Under the pieces are notes generated by a model. It was not told where the DNA came from. It did no database searches and saw only the letters and a program-made list of their open reading frames with translations. 64,000 bases of DNA from Thalassobacillus_A hwangdonensis (GTDB taxonomy: Bacteria > Bacillota > Bacilli > Bacillales > Halobacillaceae), in contig NZ_JBHTKL010000001.1 in the NCBI RefSeq assembly GCF_042675915.1, forward strand, positions 1,364,001 through 1,428,000, given 5' to 3'. Position numbers and translations under genes: made by a program. This document shows positions 58,701 to 64,000 of this stretch, piece by piece. Within the stretch, counting starts at the first letter, position 1. Each line of letters begins with the position of its first letter.

Positions 58701-59045
58701 ATGAATAAAGAATGGTTGAAGATATTTATTGCTGCTTTCTTCGAGGTTGGATGGGTCATCGGACTGAAGCACGCGGATGACCTTCTCTCATGGGTAGCGA
58801 CTATCATAGCGATCGCGATCAGCTTTTACTTGTTGATCATGGCTGGGAAAACCCTCCCTGCAGGTACTGCCTATGCTGTTTTTGTCGGGCTTGGTACCGC
58901 AGGAACAGTGATCAGTGATCTCTTTCTGTTCAACGAACCGTTCCATTTCGGGAAAGTGACGTTGATTTTTACGCTACTGATCGGAGTGATTGGTTTGAAG
59001 CAGGTTACTGGAGAAGGTCAATCGAGTAAAGGAGCTGATGCATGA
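58701..59045 (+). CDS. SMR family efflux transporter, first subunit of a pair
   Basis: 114 residues, four membrane helices, with the essential Glu15 in AAFFEVGWVIGL and the signature LPAGTAYAVFVGLGTAGTV. Paired-type SMR proteins (YkkCD/GdnCD-like) work as heterodimers and export guanidinium or quaternary ammonium compounds; substrate not decided here. AAGGAG is eight bases before the ATG. Overlaps the next gene by four bases. Confidence 0.9.
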   Translation: MNKEWLKIFIAAFFEVGWVIGLKHADDLLSWVATIIAIAISFYLLIMAGKTLPAGTAYAVFVGLGTAGTVISDLFLFNEPFHFGKVTLIFTLLIGVIGLKQVTGEGQSSKGADA

Positions 59046-59359
59046 TGCCATGGGTCGCACTGCTTATTGCGGGAGTCTGTGAAATGTTCGGCGTACTGCT
59101 GATCAATCGCCTCCATGATAAAAAGAACTGGCAGTCATTGTTTCTGCTTGCCCTGGCATTCAGTGCCAGTTTCATATTCCTTGCATATGCACTGGAGCAC
59201 CTGCCGATGAGCACAGCCTATGCGATTTGGACTGGTATCGGCGCATGTGGAGGGGCAATCCTCGGGATGATTTACTATGATGAACCAAAAGAATGGAAAC
59301 GACTTCTATTCATCGGAGTCATTCTTGCATCGACATTAGGATTGAAACTATTGGAATGA
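59042..59359 (+). CDS. SMR family efflux transporter, second subunit of a pair
   Basis: 105 residues, four membrane helices, essential Glu14 in IAGVCEMFGVLL and LPMSTAYAIWTGIGACGGA. Opposite charge bias to its partner is usual for dual-topology heterodimers (here the loop HDKKNWQ). AAAGGAG is seven bases before the ATG, which overlaps the previous stop (ATGA). Pair inserted between ytsP and dgcP compared with B. subtilis. Confidence 0.9.
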   Translation: MMPWVALLIAGVCEMFGVLLINRLHDKKNWQSLFLLALAFSASFIFLAYALEHLPMSTAYAIWTGIGACGGAILGMIYYDEPKEWKRLLFIGVILASTLGLKLLE

Positions 59360-59360
59360 A

Positions 59361-59397
59361 AAGAAGCTGCTTGGCATGTTATGCGAAGCAGCTTCTT
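59361..59397. terminator. Terminator between the SMR pair and dgcP
   Basis: AGAAGCTGCTT / AAGCAGCTTCT perfect stem; TTCTAATTT on plus and TTTTCATT on minus, serving both converging genes. Confidence 0.8.
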
Positions 59398-59402
59398 CTA
59401 AT

Positions 59403-61268
59403 TTAATGGAGTTTTGCAAAACGATCTTCAAGAAAAACCTTATTCTTGCCTCTATCTTTAGCAGTGTATAAAGCCTTGTCCGCCTGACGGATGACAAACG
59501 TCGGATCCAGTTCCTCTTCCACTCTCCAGTAGGATACACCACAGGAAACCGTAATTCCAGGCTTCGTACTGGCCTGTATCTCTTCCCGAATAGCATTTGC
59601 TATTGCTTCAGCATGTTCCAATGAAGCATCAGGCAGGTAGATTGCCAGCTCTTCCCCACCCATTCGAGCAGCGAATGCTTTTCCTGTCAGTTTGCCTTTC
59701 ATGATAGATGCTACTTGAATGATGATTTCATCTCCGACTTGATGGCCGTATGTATCATTGACTTTCTTGAAGTCATCGATATCAAACAGCAGGAAGGCAC
59801 CTTGTTCATCTTTAGCCATATGCTCCTGCACTTGCTGGTCCAGGTAACTTCTTGAGTATAGTTTCGTCAAGTAATCCGTTATGACCGATTTTTCCAATTC
59901 TTCTCTCAGCATGGCATTTGCAAACGCTAGTGTAGAATGATGTACAAGCGATTGGAGCAATTTGAATGATTCGAACGGGAAAAAGTAAGGTCGTTCGTGA
60001 AGTACGATGACAAAACCGATCGTCCGATCCTGTTCCAGCATTGGGATTGCCATCATGGACTGGAATGGGAACGCCTCGTCGTTTGTTTTCATTCGGTAAT
60101 CCCCGATGAAAACTGCATCCTGCTGAGTATCGATCATCGCTTCTGTTTGTTTAATGAAAGGAAAGACAGCTTCATTCTTAAAAAAACCTGTACTTCCATC
60201 GAGAACTTGATAGCGCTGGTAAGATCCCTCATTAAGCAGGACAAAGCCGACCTCATCCGCATGAAACGATTTCCGAATCTGTTCTGACATATAGATGATC
60301 GTGTCTGCCAATCTCAGGTTTGAATTTAGTCGATGAGAGGTTTCATTCACAAGCTGCAAGTCGGAAACGAGCTTTTTCGATTGTTGATAAAGCCTTGCAT
60401 TTTCCAATGCATTCCCTGCTGTGTTTGCCAGGAGCACAATGAATTCAACATCTTTCTCAGGGAACAGCATCGCGCTGGGGGCAATGACTTCAAGTACTCC
60501 ATACACTCCCTGTTTACCTTTTAACGGAGCGTATAGACACGACTTCTTGTTTTCTAACCGGTCTTCCATTTGTACTTCCCCTGTCAAATATGCCTGTTCA
60601 CTGGCTGGGCAATTGCTGTCATTTCCGTATGTAAGTTCTTTGACCGGCAGTTCATGCTTACCGGTAAAATCCTGGGATAAAAGAAGGTGATAATCAAATG
60701 AAGGATAAATCTTCTTCAACGTCCGGATGATTTCATACAGGACTTCTTCCATATCCATGGAGGAATGGAATTTCGAAGTGACACGATAAAGCAGTTCGTA
60801 CTTCCGCTCTTCTTCCAACGTTTTATAATAACTTTCCATTTTTAATAAAAAGCGTAATACTTGGAAAGCAACTTCACTGACCTCCTGATCCTCTGGCGCC
60901 CACGCTTCTTTGAATGCCAGCATTATATATCCGTAATTCTTCTGTTCAATTTGGAGAGGAACAATGTAAGAAAACAATTCTCTCTTCTGCTTGAACAAAT
61001 GTGACGCTTCCATGTAGTAGGAATTTTCATCTTTAAAATCTATAGCAGAAATACGCTCCATCAGCACTTCTTCTCTGTCACTGTAAAGTTCATAATCACC
61101 TTTCCATTCATCATAAAGGTAAAAAGAACACATTTCGGCACCAAAAATACGCTTCATTTCATATGACATCGTAGCAATAAAGCCGCGGTATGAATAATCA
61201 CTTATTCCCGTAAACATCTCAAACAACCGATTTTGTAACGCATTCAACAGTAATCGCTCATTCCCCAT
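59403..61268 (-). CDS. dgcP: Diguanylate cyclase, GAF-GAF-GGDEF (DgcP-like)
   Basis: Synthesises cyclic di-GMP. 621 residues, cytoplasmic: N-terminal sensor region with two GAF-like domains (about 20-150 and 310-450; a third weaker one around 160-300) and a GGDEF domain from about 460. The active site reads RMGGEELAIYL, a functional variant; no RxxD inhibitory site precedes it, so product inhibition by that route is unlikely. Corresponds to B. subtilis DgcP (YtrP) by position. The start lacks a clear ribosome site (GAGG is about 16 bases away), so the exact N-terminus is uncertain. Confidence 0.88.
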   Translation of the reverse strand: MGNERLLLNALQNRLFEMFTGISDYSYRGFIATMSYEMKRIFGAEMCSFYLYDEWKGDYELYSDREEVLMERISAIDFKDENSYYMEASHLFKQKRELFSYIVPLQIEQKNYGYIMLAFKEAWAPEDQEVSEVAFQVLRFLLKMESYYKTLEEERKYELLYRVTSKFHSSMDMEEVLYEIIRTLKKIYPSFDYHLLLSQDFTGKHELPVKELTYGNDSNCPASEQAYLTGEVQMEDRLENKKSCLYAPLKGKQGVYGVLEVIAPSAMLFPEKDVEFIVLLANTAGNALENARLYQQSKKLVSDLQLVNETSHRLNSNLRLADTIIYMSEQIRKSFHADEVGFVLLNEGSYQRYQVLDGSTGFFKNEAVFPFIKQTEAMIDTQQDAVFIGDYRMKTNDEAFPFQSMMAIPMLEQDRTIGFVIVLHERPYFFPFESFKLLQSLVHHSTLAFANAMLREELEKSVITDYLTKLYSRSYLDQQVQEHMAKDEQGAFLLFDIDDFKKVNDTYGHQVGDEIIIQVASIMKGKLTGKAFAARMGGEELAIYLPDASLEHAEAIANAIREEIQASTKPGITVSCGVSYWRVEEELDPTFVIRQADKALYTAKDRGKNKVFLEDRFAKLH

Positions 61269-61433
61269 AAACGCTTTGGCACCTCACCTATTTTAATCGA
61301 TCAGGATATGACCACATTTTTCCAAAAGGTATAAAGAACTAGTTACATCTAGGTATTTTAATCCATAAATGTATTGTATCACCATGTGTTATATTTGAAC
61401 AGTAGAAAAACGCATCGAATCTTTCGATGACTC

Positions 61434-61462
61434 TTGACTTCTTCCGCTATTAAACCTATAAT
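61434..61462 (+). promoter_or_regulatory. Sigma-A promoter of rpsD
   Basis: TTGACT (61434-61439), 17-base spacer, perfect TATAAT (61457-61462); very strong promoter. Confidence 0.85.
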
Positions 61463-61469
61463 AGCCTTT

Positions 61470-61640
61470 GTGTAAAATAAATGGCAGCCTATGTGAACCT
61501 ACGGTGTTTTCATTTTGTTCCTCGATACGAGGTGCATCGTGTAACTCTCTGCTGCTGGAGCGATGGTGCATGAAAACATAATGAGCATCGAGTCTGGAAC
61601 ACACTGTTCTTATTTTATGCAAATAAAATATAAAGGAGGA
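61470..61640 (+). ncRNA. rpsD mRNA leader, S4-binding autoregulatory region
   Basis: About 170 transcribed bases between promoter and rpsD without any reading frame. Several short complementary segments are visible (CTCGATACGAG; TGGTGCATG against the CATGAG-like region). In B. subtilis the rpsD leader of similar length binds ribosomal protein S4 and represses translation; assignment here is by position and length. Together with upstream promoter DNA it explains the 379-base gap before rpsD. Confidence 0.55.
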
Positions 61641-61647
61641 AATACCT

Positions 61648-62250
61648 ATGGCACGTTTTACAGGTTCAATTTGGAAAAAGTCTCGTCGCCTTGGCATTTC
61701 TTTGAGCGGTACAGGTAAGGAGCTAGACAAGCGCCCTTACGCACCAGGACAACATGGTCCAAACCAACGTAAGAAAGTATCAGAATATGGTCTTCAATTG
61801 CAAGAGAAGCAAAAGCTTCGCTTCATGTATGGCCTTAACGAGCGTCAGTTCCGTCGTATGTTCGACGAAGCTGGTAACATGAAAGGGATCCACGGTGAGA
61901 ACTTCATGACACTTCTTGAATCTCGTCTGGATAACCTTGTTTACCGTTTAGGTTTGGCTCGTACTCGCCGTCAGGCACGCCAATTGGTAAACCACGGTCA
62001 CGTAACTGTAGATGGAGGTCGTGTTGACATCCCATCTTACCGCGTGAAGCCAGGTCAAACAATCGGTATTCGCGAGAAATCCCTAAACTTGAACATCGTT
62101 AAAGAAGCGGTTGAAGTGAACAACTTCGTTCCTGAATACCTTGCTTTCGATGCTGAAAAGCTTGAAGGTACGTATAGCCGTCTTCCTGAACGTTCTGAAT
62201 TGCCTTCAGAAATCAATGAAGCACTTATCGTTGAGTTCTACTCTCGTTAA
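61648..62250 (+). CDS. rpsD: 30S ribosomal protein S4
   Basis: 200 residues; primary 16S rRNA binder and assembly initiator. Start MARFTGSIWKKSRRLGISL and the S4 RNA-binding domain (about 92-150, LESRLDNLVYRLGLARTRRQARQLVNHGHVTV). No zinc cysteines, so the zinc-free (C-minus) form. AAAGGAGG is eight bases before the ATG; strong terminator follows. Confidence 0.99.
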   Translation: MARFTGSIWKKSRRLGISLSGTGKELDKRPYAPGQHGPNQRKKVSEYGLQLQEKQKLRFMYGLNERQFRRMFDEAGNMKGIHGENFMTLLESRLDNLVYRLGLARTRRQARQLVNHGHVTVDGGRVDIPSYRVKPGQTIGIREKSLNLNIVKEAVEVNNFVPEYLAFDAEKLEGTYSRLPERSELPSEINEALIVEFYSR

Positions 62251-62264
62251 TAAGCTTCATGAAA

Positions 62265-62290
62265 AGCCATCCGATCTCATTCGGATGGCT
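62265..62290 (+). terminator. Intrinsic terminator after rpsD
   Basis: AGCCATCCGA / TCGGATGGCT perfect stem with TTTTTTTATT. Confidence 0.92.
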
Positions 62291-62361
62291 TTTTTTATTA
62301 TCTATAGCATTTCTTTACATACTAAGCGACAATAATAGTGAATCGGAAAGGAGAACTTGCG

Positions 62362-62748
62362 ATGCTTCATCATGTTGAAATCTATGTGTCGGACTTGCAA
62401 TCCTCCAAAGCATTCTGGGGATGGCTGCTTCCTGAACTTGGCTATTTTGAATATCAGAAATGGCATGAAGGGATCAGCTGGAAGAAAGATGACACGTACC
62501 TCGTATTTGTACAAGCGGAACAACGATTCCTGCATATCCCTTACCATCGGCAGCGGGTCGGCCTGAATCACCTGGCTTTTCACGCAGAATCTCGGAGCCA
62601 TGTCGATAAGATTACAGATGCTTTCAAAACGAAAGGGATTCGTATTCTATACGAAGACCGCCACCCTTATGCTGGTGGAGAGGATTATTATGCCGTCTAT
62701 GCAGAGGACCCTGATCGGATCAAAGTTGAAATCGTCAGTCCAACATAA
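62362..62748 (+). CDS. VOC family (glyoxalase/bleomycin-resistance-like) protein
   Basis: 128 residues: two beta-alpha-beta-beta-beta units; metal-type positions His in LHHVEIYVSD, His in GLNHLAFHAES and Glu in IKVEIVSP at the C-terminus are all present, suggesting a metal-dependent enzyme. Substrate unknown. AAAGGAG is eight bases before the chosen ATG; the longer frame upstream lacks a site. Inserted between rpsD and tyrS. Confidence 0.85.
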   Translation: MLHHVEIYVSDLQSSKAFWGWLLPELGYFEYQKWHEGISWKKDDTYLVFVQAEQRFLHIPYHRQRVGLNHLAFHAESRSHVDKITDAFKTKGIRILYEDRHPYAGGEDYYAVYAEDPDRIKVEIVSPT

Positions 62749-62751
62749 TTT

Positions 62752-62797
62752 AGAAAAACTTGGCTTGTCGCTAAGCACTTATGGCGAAAGCCTTAGT
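62752..62797 (+). repeat. Hairpin-forming short repeat after the VOC gene
   Basis: Starts with AGAAAAACTTGGCTTG, also found at 38536. The continuing sequence can fold GGCTTgtCGC (62762-62771) against GGCGaaAGCC (62783-62792), with ACT/AGT flanks. May act as a terminator for the VOC gene or be a small dispersed repeat. Confidence 0.4.
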
Positions 62798-62848
62798 ATT
62801 TCTTATACTTTATTCCTCTAATGAACTTAAACTTTATTAAAGTATAAA

Positions 62849-62872
62849 AGAGGCAGCCGACCGGCTGCCTCT
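62849..62872 (-). terminator. Intrinsic terminator after tyrS
   Basis: AGAGGCAGCC / GGCTGCCTCT stem followed by TTTATACTTT on the minus strand. Confidence 0.88.
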
Positions 62873-62879
62873 TCTGCTA

Positions 62880-64000
62880 TCAGTTGAAACGGATCATAAA
62901 GTATTTTTTCTTTCCGCGACGAATGATGGTGAATCTGCCATCAATCTTATCCGCTTCTCCAAGCTCATGAGTCATTTCCTGATTACGGTCTCCATTGATG
63001 TAAATCGCACCATTCTTGACATCTTCACGTGCCTGACGCTTAGATGAAGAAATTCCAGCTTCGACAAGCAGATCAACCAGTCCGATCGATGCTTCAGAAA
63101 CGGTATGGGTCGGTACATCCTTGAATCCAAGCTCGATTTCATCTGCTGAAAGCGATTGGATATCCCCACTGAACAATGCTTTCGAAATACGCTGCGCCTG
63201 CTCGACTGCACTTTCTCCATGAACCATTGCAGTCATCTCTTCCGCCAGTCGTGTCTGTGCGACTCGTTTATGAGGCTGGGTAGCTACTTCATTTTCCAAT
63301 TCCGCGAGTTCTTCCATGCCAAGGAATGTGAAGTACTTCAGGAATTTCACTACATCACGATCATCTGCATTGATCCAGAACTGGTAAAACTCGTATGGTG
63401 ATGTCTTTTCAGGATCGAGCCATACTGCCCCACCTGCCGTCTTACCGAACTTCGTACCATCCGCTTTCGTGATGAGCGGAACGGTCAATCCGTAAGCTTC
63501 AGCCGCTTCTTCTCCTACTGTACGTCTACGGATCAATTCCAATCCAGCCGTAATGTTCCCCCACTGATCACTTCCACCGATTTGCAGGGTACAATTTTCT
63601 TTCTGATTCAGATTGTAGAAGTCCAGCGATTGCAAAATCATGTAACTGAACTCTGTGAAAGAAATCCCTTGTTCAATCCGTGATTCAACTGAATCTTTTG
63701 CAAGCATGTAATTGATGCCGAAATGCTTGCCGGTATCTCTTAAGAACTCAATGACATTGATTTGAGACAGCCATTCAAAATTATTACGAGCAACTGCTGC
63801 ATTTTCACCGCTGTCAAAGTTCAGAACACCTGCAAGCTGTTGCTTGATGCTTTCGCTGAACTGTTGGACAACCTCCGCATCATTCAGCTGACGCTCAGTT
63901 GAACGTCCACTCGGGTCACCGATCATTCCTGTACCTCCACCTACAAGTGCAATCGGTCGATGCCCTGCCTGCTGGAATCGTTTCAACATGGTGATCGGAA
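62880..64000 (-). CDS. tyrS: Tyrosyl-tRNA synthetase, N-terminus outside window
   Basis: About 373 C-terminal residues are visible; the frame is open through the right edge (PIT before MLKRFQQAGHRPIALVGG), so the internal ATG is not the start. Class I features: GGGTGMIGDPSGRS, tyrosine pocket LQSLDFYNL and QIGGSDQWGNITAG, KMSKS-like loop KADGTKFGKT, and a C-terminal S4-like RNA-binding domain (SSKRQAREDVKNGAIYING). The HIGH motif and any T-box leader would lie beyond the window. Confidence 0.97.
   Translation of the reverse strand, partial: PITMLKRFQQAGHRPIALVGGGTGMIGDPSGRSTERQLNDAEVVQQFSESIKQQLAGVLNFDSGENAAVARNNFEWLSQINVIEFLRDTGKHFGINYMLAKDSVESRIEQGISFTEFSYMILQSLDFYNLNQKENCTLQIGGSDQWGNITAGLELIRRRTVGEEAAEAYGLTVPLITKADGTKFGKTAGGAVWLDPEKTSPYEFYQFWINADDRDVVKFLKYFTFLGMEELAELENEVATQPHKRVAQTRLAEEMTAMVHGESAVEQAQRISKALFSGDIQSLSADEIELGFKDVPTHTVSEASIGLVDLLVEAGISSSKRQAREDVKNGAIYINGDRNQEMTHELGEADKIDGRFTIIRRGKKKYFMIRFN

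Overview
The window is chromosomal DNA of a spore-forming, Gram-positive bacterium of the family Bacillaceae. Gene order follows the Bacillus subtilis backbone from speD-gapB through coaE-ytaF-mutM-polA, phoPR, mdh-icd-citZ, pfkA-pyk, accDA, dnaE, ytrHI, nrnA, ytoI, ackA, tpx, ytfIJ, sspA-thiI-nifZ, ezrA, hisJ, refZ, dgcP and rpsD to tyrS. Sporulation genes, strong AGGAGG ribosome sites, TTG starts, acidic proteins and a moderate GC content suggest a halotolerant genus close to Halobacillus; genus is inference. Both window edges cut genes (an uncharacterised gene at the left, tyrS at the right). No rRNA, tRNA, CRISPR, prophage, transposase or other selfish element was seen.

Layout. 0-7 kb: polyamine decarboxylase, gluconeogenic GAPDH with CcpN-like operators, CoA synthesis, DNA repair and PolA. 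7-12.5 kb: hflK-hflC behind a sigma-W-type promoter and phoPR, separated by three copies of a 110-117 bp palindromic repeat. 12.6-25.6 kb: central carbon metabolism (TCA trio, glycolytic pair, acetyl-CoA carboxylase, malic enzyme) with several CcpA cre sites. 25.7-33.2 kb: dnaE, sporulation membrane proteins ytrHI, nanoRNase, and the CBS regulator-like YtoI. 33.4-38.5 kb: a fourth palindromic repeat, then an envelope-stress operon not found at this place in B. subtilis: DUF4178 protein, PspA, DUF4247 protein, DUF350 membrane protein and a membrane-anchored aminopropyltransferase, led by a second sigma-W-type promoter. 38.6-48.9 kb: alanine dehydrogenase, an odd SDR, an NCS1 permease, UspA, MoaB, EcsC, acetate kinase, YtxK, Tpx and spore proteins YtfIJ. 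49-64 kb: NAD kinase, amidohydrolase, SASP, sulfur transfer for tRNA, EzrA with an unknown downstream membrane gene, HisJ, RefZ, free-Met-sulfoxide reductase, a paired SMR transporter, a diguanylate cyclase, rpsD with its leader, a VOC protein and tyrS.

How parts fit. Most genes are on the minus strand in short operons closed by intrinsic terminators. Carbon regulation is readable from the DNA: CcpN-like boxes at gapB (gluconeogenesis), cre sites at citZ, pfkA-pyk, ackA (at about -56, an activating position) and a MaoC-like gene. Two promoters sharing TGAAAC-N17-CGTA tie the SPFH proteins HflKC to the PspA operon as one envelope-stress response. SpeD in the same window could supply decarboxylated AdoMet to the membrane aminopropyltransferase. 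Developmental control shows as a sigma-G promoter at the SASP gene and a sigma-H/Spo0A-like arrangement at refZ. The most promising less-described system is the sigma-W-linked PspA/DUF350/aminopropyltransferase operon; the palindromic repeats and the EzrA-linked membrane gene are next.
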